This document shows, piece by piece, positions 23,998 through 31,788 of a stretch of 57,512 bases of DNA. The stretch is taken from the NCBI GenBank assembly GCA_030692055.1, contig JAUYCY010000101.1:1-57512 (forward strand), in the 5' to 3' direction. The stretch's first letter is position 1; the number at the start of each line of letters is the position of its first letter. Position numbers and translations under genes: made by a program. The notes under the pieces were generated by a model. That model was given only the letters and a program-made list of their open reading frames with translations, was not told the origin of the DNA and ran no database searches. Source of the DNA: Candidatus Omnitrophota bacterium (GTDB lineage Bacteria; Omnitrophota; Koll11; Duberdicusellales; 4484-171).

Positions 23998-26025
23998 ATG
24001 AATAAAACATCCTATACGCCGCCAAAAGAAAAAATTGGTTCTGAAGAAATCTTTGATTTAGTTTTTAAGGATTCTTCGGTAAAGTACGGACTTCAGGAGT
24101 TTCCTCGAGATGTTTTTAGGGGGGTTAGTTTTTTGGGAAAAGAAGACGGGAAGGTTTATATCAGGTGTCTAAAAAGAGATAAAGAAGTCTTTGTTTATGA
24201 TAGGAATAAAAAATCAGGCAAGCCAGAAGAAATTATACGTCAATTATTTTTGATATATGTTAGGGATTATCTTAAGTATCCGTTAAATCAGGTGAGCGTT
24301 GAAGAACCAATCCAGATGGCTTCCGATGATTCTAAGAGAGCAGATATTGTCATCTTTACGGATGATACTTGTACGAGAAAATATATCATTATCGAAGTAA
24401 AAAAACCAGACGAAAAAGAAGGCGTTGATCAATTACGTTCATATTTGAATGCCACTGGAGTTAGATTCGGCGCATGGTCTAATGGCTCGAAAACTATTTG
24501 CCAGCTTCGCGAAGAAGACATTGAAACTAAGGGAGAACCATACGATTATCGTGATATTCCTAGATTGCCAAAGAAAGGTGAGTATTTAAAGGATATCCTT
24601 AAGCCGCTAACCAAAAAAGATTTAAAACTAATTACCAATCTCAAAGAAACAATTCAACGTCTTGAAGAAGACGCGCTGGCTAATGCTGGTGTTAATGCTT
24701 TCGATGAATTATTTAAGTTATTTTTTGCTAAGCTTCATGATGAATTCGATCCTAAGAAAAATGATGATTCGCCTATGCGTTTTCGAGTTCCTGAAGCAGA
24801 CCCAGATACTATTTATGAAATTATAAATGGTTTGTTTCAGGAAGCAAAAAAACGGCCGGGATGGACAGATATTTTTGATGTTGACGAGGTATTAAAGCTT
24901 AAGGATGAAGCCTTAATTAAATGTGCCTCAACTCTTGAGCCTTTGAGATTTCACGACGCGAATCTTGACGTTATTGACGCGGCATTTGAGTACCTTATTA
25001 ATCCAGAGCAAAAAGGACAGAAAGGGCAGTATTTTACTCCCCGCATGGTTGTAGACATGTGTGTAAAAATGATAGATCCCCAAGTTGACGAGCGAGTAAT
25101 TGACCCTGCGTGTGGATCCGCAGGCTTTCTTATCCATACAATCAAACACGTTAGAGCTGCGCAGAAATGGGGAGAAGATTTAGATAAAGTTTACAGATAT
25201 GCAAGTAACTATGTTTATGCGGTTGATTTCGATGATAAGCTAAAGAAGGTAGCAAAAGTAATGATGTTAATAGCAGGTGATGGTAAATCTAATGTATTTG
25301 GCGTCGATTCACTTGATTTTAGGAAATGGACAAAATCTGAAGCTGCAGCTAGAATTGGCCCATTTAAGAAAGATATAAAAGATGGTAACTTTGATGTTGT
25401 GCTAACCAATCCACCCTTCTCAGGAAAAATTACTGGAAGAGAGCAGCTTTCAGCATATGAATTATATGAATTACAGCAGTCTGGAAAATTATCCGATGAA
25501 GATGAGACGGAGGATGAGGAACAAGAAGCAAAAAAGAAAACAAAGAAAAATGTCAATTCTATGAAGCGTGACATTCTTTTTATTGAACGCTGTCTAAGAT
25601 TATTAAAACCAGGTGGTAGGATGGCTATTGTTTTACCTCAGGGTAACCTTAACAACATTGGTACTAAGGCGCTAAGAGAATGGATTATGCAGAAAGCGCG
25701 AATTTTAGCAGCTGTCGGACTTGAGGTAAATACCTTTAAGCCGTTTACCGGAACAAAAACAAGCGTGCTATTCTTGCAGAAATGGGGTGGCATTGCAGGC
25801 AAGCCTATGGATGATTATCCGATTTTCATGGCTACTAGCGAAAAACCAGGAAAAGATAGTTCGGGTGAGTATCTTGTATTAACAAACAAAGATGGGCAGC
25901 CGATAGATAGAGAAGGCAGAGTTATAAATATACTCAAAGAAAAGCTATTTGTTGATCATGATTTAGATGAGATTGCAGAAGCATTCGCAGATTTTCGTAA
26001 GAAGGAAGCTCTTAAATTTAATTAA
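23998..26025 (+). CDS. Fused nuclease-methyltransferase (BcgI-A/type I-like R-M subunit)
   Basis: 675 residues. An N-terminal PD-(D/E)XK domain of HsdR_N type lies at about 75-160, with RADIVIF (Asp about 114) and IIIEVKKP (ExK about 133-135). A HsdM-like helical region follows (about 200-300), then an N6-adenine methyltransferase domain with VIDPACGSAGFLI (motif I, about 368-380) and VVLTNPPFSG (motif IV, about 467-476). There is no helicase motor here or next door. Nuclease plus methylase in one chain with a separate S subunit is the layout of BcgI-like type IIB systems. SD aaggag before ATG 23998. The acidic insert near 500-520 (DEDETEDEEQEAKKKTKK) is likely a flexible loop. Confidence 0.85.
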   Translation: MNKTSYTPPKEKIGSEEIFDLVFKDSSVKYGLQEFPRDVFRGVSFLGKEDGKVYIRCLKRDKEVFVYDRNKKSGKPEEIIRQLFLIYVRDYLKYPLNQVSVEEPIQMASDDSKRADIVIFTDDTCTRKYIIIEVKKPDEKEGVDQLRSYLNATGVRFGAWSNGSKTICQLREEDIETKGEPYDYRDIPRLPKKGEYLKDILKPLTKKDLKLITNLKETIQRLEEDALANAGVNAFDELFKLFFAKLHDEFDPKKNDDSPMRFRVPEADPDTIYEIINGLFQEAKKRPGWTDIFDVDEVLKLKDEALIKCASTLEPLRFHDANLDVIDAAFEYLINPEQKGQKGQYFTPRMVVDMCVKMIDPQVDERVIDPACGSAGFLIHTIKHVRAAQKWGEDLDKVYRYASNYVYAVDFDDKLKKVAKVMMLIAGDGKSNVFGVDSLDFRKWTKSEAAARIGPFKKDIKDGNFDVVLTNPPFSGKITGREQLSAYELYELQQSGKLSDEDETEDEEQEAKKKTKKNVNSMKRDILFIERCLRLLKPGGRMAIVLPQGNLNNIGTKALREWIMQKARILAAVGLEVNTFKPFTGTKTSVLFLQKWGGIAGKPMDDYPIFMATSEKPGKDSSGEYLVLTNKDGQPIDREGRVINILKEKLFVDHDLDEIAEAFADFRKKEALKFN

Positions 26026-26031
26026 AAAACT

Positions 26032-27423
26032 ATGGCAATTTGTTATGTCACAAATATAGCTAGCTTGGATGAGGATAAAGTATTGGATTCTAGGTTCTAT
26101 GATCCACAGAAAATAGAATTTCTAAACCTTTTGAGTAATAAAACTCGACAAAAAGTCTGTAATGAGTTCGAAGAAATAACCGATTTGGTAACGTCAGCTA
26201 ACCAGGATTTTTTTCCCGCAATGATATATGATCTACCGCATTCTTTAGGTAATATTTTTGTTGACGGAAAAATTATTCCATCGAGTGTAGACTTAGGAAG
26301 TACTAAAAAAATTGGCTTAGCTGGTGATTTAGCTGTGTCGCGGTTGCGATATTACCTCAAAGAATTTGCAATTGTGCCGAACAAAGAAATTTCAAAGCTA
26401 TTTAGCACAGAGTATGTTATTTTAAGGTCAAGGGGGCAACTCTCTACTTCATTATTGTTGCCCTTTCTGTTAACAGAAGAAGTCCAATATATTTTTGAAT
26501 GTAGCCAACGGGGCTCAAATCATCCTAGATTAGCCAATAAAGATATATTAAGGTTGCCGTTCCCCCAAGAGCTCAGAAAATTAGATAAAGTTATTGCGGA
26601 GATGGTAAAAGATATTTTGTTAAGCTTTGAGAGATCCAGCAAGCTATATCCTGAAGCAGAGCAGGAATTACTCGAGAGGCTCGAATTTAGAAAAATAAAT
26701 ATTAGCCATGTTTTAGATTATTCAGTTTCGAGCAGAAACATTATTAAGGATGAGCGCCTTGACCCGGAATTTTATCAACCGAAATTTGAGCATTTACTTA
26801 GACAGATAAGGAAAGCCGGAGCTAAAAAGCTCAGCGAATTTTGTCCGTTGCCTAATCGTGGGGTGCAGCCCGCGTATGCAGACCAAGGTAATATCATCGT
26901 AGTTAACAGTAAACATCTCGGGCCAACTGAGATTGATATTGAAAATAGTGAGCGTACATCCGAATCTTTCTATGAAGAAGATAATACAGCGAAGGCAAAA
27001 TTGCAACAACATGACGTTTTAATGTATTCGACAGGGGCATATGTTGGTAGAACAAATGTCTACCTAGAGAATCTGAATGGTATTGCGAGTAATCATGTAA
27101 CTATTATTAGGCCTGATAGTAAGGCTTGCAATCCTGTTTATCTAGCGTTGTTCTTAAATTCGCCAGCAGGCTTAATGCAAACCGATCAACGAGCTTCTGG
27201 CTCAGCGCAAAGAGAAATATACCCACAGGATATTGCAGAATACCAGGTTTTTATCCCTCAAAATAAAGATGGAAAACCTGACTTAACATGGCAAAATAAA
27301 TTAGTAGATAAAGTTGTACAAGCAAACCAAGCGAAAAAAGAAGCGAAGCAAAAGCTACAAGAAGCAAAGGAGCTCGTTGAAAGAGAAATCGAAAAGATAA
27401 CGGGGTTAGACCTTAAAATGTGA
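26032..27423 (+). CDS. Restriction-modification specificity subunit (HsdS/BcgI-B-like)
   Basis: 463 residues in two similar halves, each a target-recognition domain followed by a conserved helix. The first half ends near 185-215 (NKDILRLPFPQELRKLDKVIAEMVKDIL) and the second near 405-460 (YPQDIAEYQVFIPQ, then a long coiled coil KLVDKVVQANQAKKEAKQKLQEAKELVEREI). Each starts with a D/E-RLDPEFYQPKF-type anchor (LDSRFYDPQKIEF, residues 18-30; LDPEFYQPKFEHL, about 244-256). Such S subunits read the two halves of a split DNA target. It lies six bases after the methylase gene, without its own visible ribosome binding site, so the two are probably translated together. Confidence 0.85.
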   Translation: MAICYVTNIASLDEDKVLDSRFYDPQKIEFLNLLSNKTRQKVCNEFEEITDLVTSANQDFFPAMIYDLPHSLGNIFVDGKIIPSSVDLGSTKKIGLAGDLAVSRLRYYLKEFAIVPNKEISKLFSTEYVILRSRGQLSTSLLLPFLLTEEVQYIFECSQRGSNHPRLANKDILRLPFPQELRKLDKVIAEMVKDILLSFERSSKLYPEAEQELLERLEFRKINISHVLDYSVSSRNIIKDERLDPEFYQPKFEHLLRQIRKAGAKKLSEFCPLPNRGVQPAYADQGNIIVVNSKHLGPTEIDIENSERTSESFYEEDNTAKAKLQQHDVLMYSTGAYVGRTNVYLENLNGIASNHVTIIRPDSKACNPVYLALFLNSPAGLMQTDQRASGSAQREIYPQDIAEYQVFIPQNKDGKPDLTWQNKLVDKVVQANQAKKEAKQKLQEAKELVEREIEKITGLDLKM

Positions 27424-27488
27424 GATCTAAGTTTACCGCGCCACTCTCGAGAAAAAATTATTTTGAATGTAAAGAGGAGGCAAAATAA

Positions 27489-28547
27489 ATGAGTAACCAA
27501 TTCAACCAACAGAAATTAGGAATGGCGCTTTCTTCCTTTAAGGAATATGCAAAAGAATCGAGATTTGTAAATGATACCAAAGAAAGAATAGCACGGAAAG
27601 AGTTTTTTAAGCATTTATCTCAAGAGAAATTAACGGAATTAACTTTATCGGAGATGATAAAAAAGCTTTGGGCTGCGCAAATTTGGGGAAATAAAGAATA
27701 TCTGGTAAATAAAATTATAAGAGATAATGGGATTGAAAAGCTAGAAAAGAAATTTAGTTATGTCTTTACTAAAGAAGATTTGCCAAACAAGTGTTATGAA
27801 TCATTACTCGGGGATATTAAAGGAATTGGTCCAAGTATGATTACTGAGATTCTTTGTTATATTGATCCTAAGAATGCAGGAATTTGGAATGATAAAGCAC
27901 GAAAAGCCTTGGCTTGGCTCGAGGCAAAAAATGTGCCTTTTGATAGATATAAAATTACCGGCGAGGAGTACAGCAACTTTAACTCAGTCCTCAAGGTATT
28001 GGCTGAGCAGTTAACTAAAGAAGGCTATAAAGATGTCGATTTTCTTTTTGTCGATTATTTTCTATGGGAGGTATGGGAAAAGTTTGCTCGACAAGAAATA
28101 ATAATAGAATCTCCAACTAGATCTCATCCAAGAACGCCTTCAAGGCATGATGAGCTATGTGATAAGATTGCAGAAATCGGCTCTTGGCTTGGTTTTGATG
28201 TTGAATCTGAAAAGTTAGTTGCTTCAGGAGCTAAAATTGATATTATTTGGCGAGCCAAAATTGCTAATTTGGGAGCAGTTTCATATGCTTTTGAAGTACA
28301 GGATCGAGGCTCAATCGACAGCCTTATTGTTAATCTTCAGAGAGCTCAAATAAATCCTACAGTTCAAAAACTAATTGTAATTTCCGATGAAGAACAAATA
28401 TTGAAGATTCAAGAGGAAATTAAAACAATGCCAGAAAGTTTCAGAAAGGCATGTACTTTCTGGGAATCTTTAGATGTCGATAAAACTCACCAGAGTTTAG
28501 AGCAAGTCAGCAGTTCTATAGCAAAATTAGATTTGGTTAGAGAATAA
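27489..28547 (+). CDS. Helix-hairpin-helix protein with C-terminal PD-(D/E)XK-like nuclease domain
   Basis: 352 residues. The N-terminal half is helical with a helix-hairpin-helix (LGDIKGIGPSMITEIL, about 108-123), as in DNA glycosylases. The C-terminal part (about 215-350) reads AEIGSWLGFDVESEKLV...AKIDIIWRA...AFEVQDRG, which fits a D-x(n)-E-x-Q variant of the restriction-endonuclease fold. A strong ribosome binding site (agaggagg) and a 65-base gap place it as a third gene of the R-M operon. I do not know a named family. A second nuclease or a DNA-end-processing accessory of the defence unit is the likeliest role. Confidence 0.65.
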   Translation: MSNQFNQQKLGMALSSFKEYAKESRFVNDTKERIARKEFFKHLSQEKLTELTLSEMIKKLWAAQIWGNKEYLVNKIIRDNGIEKLEKKFSYVFTKEDLPNKCYESLLGDIKGIGPSMITEILCYIDPKNAGIWNDKARKALAWLEAKNVPFDRYKITGEEYSNFNSVLKVLAEQLTKEGYKDVDFLFVDYFLWEVWEKFARQEIIIESPTRSHPRTPSRHDELCDKIAEIGSWLGFDVESEKLVASGAKIDIIWRAKIANLGAVSYAFEVQDRGSIDSLIVNLQRAQINPTVQKLIVISDEEQILKIQEEIKTMPESFRKACTFWESLDVDKTHQSLEQVSSSIAKLDLVRE

Positions 28548-28569
28548 GATTGATCGACGGAAAGCTAAT

Positions 28570-28735
28570 CTGAAATGGGGTCAGAGTCATTTTGCTAATG
28601 GGGAATTTTGGGAATCCAATACATAATTATTAAAAGAGGAATTCCTAAGCAACCAAATTCCACCGCGTAGGTGGACTTTGGTTGCAAGAGATAACATAAC
28701 CTATTTCCACCTACGAGGTGGACACGGTTAAATTT
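28570..28735. repeat. Solo ggggtcagagt motif and CCACC/GGTGG hairpin (empty form)
   Basis: ATGGGGTCAGAGTCATTTTG (about 28574) shares its core with the sequence 50 bases before the RAYT gene (46325). Then GCAACCAAA (28650-28658) pairs with TTTGGTTGC around CCACCGCGTAGGTGG, and a second CCACCTACGAGGTGG follows (about 28711). The copy at 29593-29660 has a 25-bp insertion in the loop. Confidence 0.75.
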
Positions 28736-28740
28736 AAAAC

Positions 28741-28932
28741 ATGGATAAAGAATTACATGAGTTTTTTAACGATGGTGGCGTTCTGGTTAACCCCGACTTG
28801 ATGCCCAAACCGAGCTTGTGCGTTACTTGTAAACATAATAGTGATCCGGTGCAGGAAATTCCCTGCACATTAAATCGTATGGACCAACACGGTAAAGCTA
28901 ATTTTAAATGCGAGGCTTATAAGAAAAAATGA
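28741..28932 (+). CDS. Small cysteine-rich protein
   Basis: 63 residues with CVTC (27-30) and two further Cys (about 42 and 57) spaced like a small zinc-ribbon (PSLCVTCKHN...IPCTLNR...FKCEAY). No enzyme motif. It leads a group of three short genes (this one, 28954, 29266) on one strand with small gaps. Function unknown; a zinc-bound regulatory or adaptor role would fit. Confidence 0.6.
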   Translation: MDKELHEFFNDGGVLVNPDLMPKPSLCVTCKHNSDPVQEIPCTLNRMDQHGKANFKCEAYKKK

Positions 28933-28953
28933 ATAGAGACAGGGAGGGTTGCT

Positions 28954-29259
28954 ATGGATGCTAAGAAGAAAGAAGGAATTGTGGTAGGTGTTGGCTACTA
29001 TAGCCGGCAAGATTGGGAACGGTTTCTTGCTTCTGCAAGCGACAGAGAAAAATTAGAGGATACTTATGATGAATGGTTGGAGCTTTATCATAAGACAATA
29101 AGAGATATGAAGGCCGCAGGTATTGAACCAAGAAAAGTGTCTTTTAATCTGGATGAGTTGCTGGAATATTGCAAGAAAAAAAGATTAAAAAATAACTCCG
29201 AGGTAAGAGCTAAATTTTTCTCCGAGTTAACAAAGCAGGGCAGGTCAGCGAAAATTTAA
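28954..29259 (+). CDS. Conserved small helical protein, function unknown
   Basis: 101 residues, charged and helical, with a good ribosome binding site (gggagg) upstream. The pattern (VGYYSRQDWERFLASASDRE, then TYDEWLELYHKTIRDMKAAG) is common for short plasmid/phage-like proteins next to helix-turn-helix regulators. No domain that I can name. Confidence 0.6.
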   Translation: MDAKKKEGIVVGVGYYSRQDWERFLASASDREKLEDTYDEWLELYHKTIRDMKAAGIEPRKVSFNLDELLEYCKKKRLKNNSEVRAKFFSELTKQGRSAKI

Positions 29260-29265
29260 AAATTT

Positions 29266-29592
29266 ATGGCTACTAATAATTTTCGGGATAATTTTGAAGA
29301 AAAGATAGTAGAGTTTATAAAGAAGGAAACTCTCTATCCTGAATCACAGATAAGGACAGAACTAACCCAAGCAAAACAGGCTACCTCATTAGGCCACGTT
29401 CTTAAATACGGTCGGCAAAAAAAGCGTATTAATGTCAAGAAAATGGCAGAATTGTTGAAAGTGGACGAAGCGATTATCAAAGAGTTAGAATCAGGAGAAA
29501 CACGAAAGTTCCCCTTAGGGCTGATTACCGCATATTGCAATGCCTTGAATTGCATTTTAACGTTTAAGATTGAAGAACAGTTGAGGAAATAA
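29266..29592 (+). CDS. Small helix-turn-helix (XRE-type) regulator
   Basis: 108 residues. Residues about 50-98 fit an XRE-like helix-turn-helix (KRINVKKMAELLKVDEAIIKELESGETRKFPLGLITAYCNALN). The N-terminal 45 residues are helical and may dimerise. It follows the 101-residue gene by six bases. With that partner it could be a toxin-antitoxin-like or regulatory pair, but no toxin fold is visible. Confidence 0.6.
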   Translation: MATNNFRDNFEEKIVEFIKKETLYPESQIRTELTQAKQATSLGHVLKYGRQKKRINVKKMAELLKVDEAIIKELESGETRKFPLGLITAYCNALNCILTFKIEEQLRK

Positions 29593-29660
29593 ATTGCAAA
29601 CCAAATCCCACCGCGTAGTCCAACAGGATACCTTGCTGGGTAGGTGGGCTTTGATTGATA
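29593..29660. repeat. CCACC/GGTGG hairpin with a 25-bp inserted palindrome
   Basis: Same hairpin as at 28650-28687 but interrupted after CCACCGCGTA by GTCCAACAGGATACCTTGCT plus GGGTA (29618-29642), after which GGTGGGCTTTG resumes. A closely related 25-mer lies at 31098-31122. Confidence 0.8.
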
Positions 29661-29719
29661 AATATAGATTAACATATTCCACTCAATTTCATAGAGCAGA
29701 AATGTTCTCGGTAAGTTAG

Positions 29720-29778
29720 TATTCTCATATTCTTGAGAATATTGGAATAGTTTAAATTTGTGATATAATCTTACATTA
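29720..29778 (+). promoter_or_regulatory. Promoter and possible operator of the winged-helix gene; likely leaderless start
   Basis: TATAAT at 29764-29769 has TTGGAA 16 bases upstream (29742-29747). The expected transcription start falls at or next to ATG 29778, so the mRNA is probably leaderless. A 30-bp sequence with the imperfect palindrome ATTCTTGAGAAT covers the -35 region (29720-29749) and is repeated, with one mismatch, at the 3' end of the gene (30044-30073). Confidence 0.55.
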
Positions 29779-30074
29779 TGCTTGAAGGAAAAGAGGAGTT
29801 TAAAGCCAATCCCTATCGTCGCCTTGAGCGCATTGTTAAAGGATTCGCTAACCACCGCCGTATCCAAATATTAGAGCTTGTTGAAAAAGAACCTGAACTC
29901 TCGGTGTTGGAAATTGCTGAGAAGCTGCATATCAACTTTAAAACTGCATCTGAACATATACGCCGTCTTGCAATCGCAGGATTACTTATGAAGCGCTCCC
30001 AAGGTTTAAATATTCGCCACAGAGCTACTGACCGTGGTTTAACTATTCTCAAATTCTTGAGAATATTGGAATAA
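29778..30074 (+). CDS. ArsR-like winged-helix regulator
   Basis: 98 residues with a winged helix-turn-helix (about 15-75): RRIQILELVEKEPELSVLEI, helix-turn-helix EKLHINFKTASEHIRRLAIAG, then the wing LLMKRSQGLNIRHRAT. No metal-binding cysteines, so a metal sensor is unlikely. The last ten codons (TILKFLRILE) are encoded by a 30-bp sequence that also overlaps its own promoter. The gene faces the same way as thiL but is set apart by repeats. Confidence 0.75.
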   Translation: MLEGKEEFKANPYRRLERIVKGFANHRRIQILELVEKEPELSVLEIAEKLHINFKTASEHIRRLAIAGLLMKRSQGLNIRHRATDRGLTILKFLRILE

Positions 30075-30091
30075 GGAAAAGAATGAAATAA

Positions 30092-30170
30092 TGAAAACCA
30101 AATTCCCTTCCTGTTGAGAGGCACCTTGGAAAGGTGGTCCGCGACATGAAAGTAGGCTTTGGTAAAAGCT
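30092..30170. repeat. Small inverted repeats between the regulator and thiL
   Basis: AAACCAAATTCCC near 30095 and GGCTTTGGTAAAAGC near 30152 form the same outer arms as the CCAAA hairpins at 28650 and 29593, with a different centre (CACCTTGGAAAGGTGG, about 30121-30136, itself a hairpin). Confidence 0.55.
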
Positions 30171-30187
30171 AAGGGTTGGGTGCTTAC

Positions 30188-31069
30188 ATGTTAAAAGAAT
30201 TAGAGTGGGTTGATTTTCTAAAGGAAAAGGTAAAGAAGGGCAAGGATGTGCTTGTCGGCATAGGAGATGATTGTGCTTTAGTTAAAATAGGTAAAGAAAA
30301 TGTTCTTCTAAAAAGCGACTTATTTATAGAGGGAGTTCATTTTCCCGCCATAGGCGGGTCCGCTTTTGGCGGAAAGCAAAAAAAAATTAGTTTTAAAACT
30401 ATAGGCATGCGTGCTGTAGCCAGAGTTCTTTCTGATTTTGCAGCTTGTGGCGGAATTCCTAAATTTATAGGAGTTTCCGCGGGTGTGCCCTCACACATTA
30501 AAGAAAAACAACTTATAAGAATATTAGCGGGCATTTTATACTATGGCAAAAAATATAATTTTTCTTTAGTCGGCGGAGATACGGCAAAGTCATCTAAGCT
30601 ATTTTTAGATATTTGGGGTATCGCAACGGCAAAGAAATTTATTAAAAGAAGCAGCGCAAGGGTAGGCGATTATATTTTTATTACAGGTAGGCTGGGGATG
30701 AGAAAATTTTGCGATGCATTTGAGCCAAGGATAGAAATAGCACAATACTTAATTAGAAATTTTAAGATAAACGCGATGATTGATATTTCCGATGGGTTTA
30801 TTCTTGACCTTTATAGAATTTTAAAAGAAAGCAAAAAAGGCGCAATTGTTTATAAAGAAAATATACCCGTGACAAAAGGCGAATTAGACTTTTATCGCGG
30901 CGAAGATTATGAGTTGATTTTTACCGTAGACCAGAATGAATCGCGGATAGAGCATTTAAAAAAGAAATTCTATCATGTAGGGGTAATCAAAAGTCGAAAC
31001 TTTGGGTATAAAATGCAAATTGACTCTAGAGTATATAAAATAGAGCCTAAGGGGTACTTACATTTTTAA
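30188..31069 (+). CDS. thiL: Thiamine-monophosphate kinase (with in-frame repeat insertion)
   Basis: 293 residues. ThiL motifs: GIGDDCALV (ATP/Mg), LLKSDLFIEGVHF, SDFAACGGIP, LVGGDTAKS, DISDGFILDLYRI and RGEDYELIFTV. It phosphorylates thiamine monophosphate to the diphosphate coenzyme. Between GVHF and the TIGMRAVA helix there are about ten residues more than usual, encoded by two adjacent palindromes (30344-30373, reading PAIGGSAFGGK). ATG 30188 is preferred to a TTG at 30176. The thiL-tsaE-tsaB order is common in bacteria. Confidence 0.9.
   Translation: MLKELEWVDFLKEKVKKGKDVLVGIGDDCALVKIGKENVLLKSDLFIEGVHFPAIGGSAFGGKQKKISFKTIGMRAVARVLSDFAACGGIPKFIGVSAGVPSHIKEKQLIRILAGILYYGKKYNFSLVGGDTAKSSKLFLDIWGIATAKKFIKRSSARVGDYIFITGRLGMRKFCDAFEPRIEIAQYLIRNFKINAMIDISDGFILDLYRILKESKKGAIVYKENIPVTKGELDFYRGEDYELIFTVDQNESRIEHLKKKFYHVGVIKSRNFGYKMQIDSRVYKIEPKGYLHF
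30344..30373. repeat. Palindrome pair inside thiL (in frame)
   Basis: CCCGCC-ATA-GGCGGG followed at once by TCCGC-TTTTG-GCGGA. The same kind of GCGGA-rich hairpin occurs between genes (17080-17102, 31235-31285). It is 30 bp, so it keeps the frame. Confidence 0.7.
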
Positions 31070-31328
31070 TGAGGCTTCACCGAACGCGCAAGCCGCAGTC
31101 CAACAGGACGCCCTGTTGGGCAGGCGCAGCGTGAGGTGGTAGTCCAACCCCGATAAATCGGGGCTGGGTAGCCGAATTAACCCTTGACAAAACATATGTT
31201 TTGTCAAGGGTCTCCGCCACCTTTGCGCCAAAGGCGCATCCGCCTATGGCGGAAAAACATTTAGGCGGATCTGCTTCAGGCATGAGGCGGAAAATTCGCC
31301 GCAGTTTACTGCGAGGTAGTTCATTCCA
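31070..31328. repeat. Palindrome cluster between thiL and tsaE
   Basis: Contains a 25-bp unit (31098-31122), a CCCCGA/TCGGGG hairpin in the related unit 31142-31170, a 30-bp perfect palindrome at 31181-31210 (arms CCCTTGACAAAACAT), and GCGGA/TCCGCC repeats (31213-31290). No gene. Confidence 0.8.
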
Positions 31329-31787
31329 ATGGTAAAAGTATTAACAAATTCAGCCAAGGAAACAGTTGCCTTAGGAAAAAAGTTCTCTAAAATCTTAAAA
31401 GAAAAAGATGTGGTTCTTTTCGAGGGTGCCTTGGGAGGAGGGAAAACTACATTTATAAAAGGTATATTGCGGGGTTTTAATTTAAAAGCAAAAGCATTGA
31501 GTCCGTCTTTTACCTTGGTGCGCCGTTATCACAAAAGAAGATTATATATATACCACATTGACCTTTACCGTCTGGATAACGCAGATGTCTTTAGCTTTGG
31601 TATAGAGGATTACCTATATGCCCCTGGCGTAATAGTTTTAGTCGAATGGGGAGAGAAGTTTGAGAAGCATCTTTCCCGCTACATAAAAGCCGAGTTTTCT
31701 TTTTTGGGAGAAAGCGCACGTAAAATATCTTTTTCTTATAAAGGATATAGTAATAAAATATTTTCGTCAATACGTAAAACACAATAA
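31329..31787 (+). CDS. tsaE: tRNA threonylcarbamoyladenosine biosynthesis ATPase TsaE
   Basis: 152 residues with Walker A GALGGGKTTF (about 35-44), the SPSFTLVRRY switch block, IYHIDLYRL and VLVEWGEKF, all diagnostic for TsaE. It works with TsaB and TsaD in making t6A37 of ANN-decoding tRNAs. tsaB follows after a repeat. TsaD is not in the window. Confidence 0.93.
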   Translation: MVKVLTNSAKETVALGKKFSKILKEKDVVLFEGALGGGKTTFIKGILRGFNLKAKALSPSFTLVRRYHKRRLYIYHIDLYRLDNADVFSFGIEDYLYAPGVIVLVEWGEKFEKHLSRYIKAEFSFLGESARKISFSYKGYSNKIFSSIRKTQ

Positions 31788-31788
31788 G

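Noticed and set aside
29334..29867. 177-codon minus-strand ORF
   Set aside because: Opposite to the XRE regulator and the winged-helix gene, crosses their intergenic repeats, no domain.
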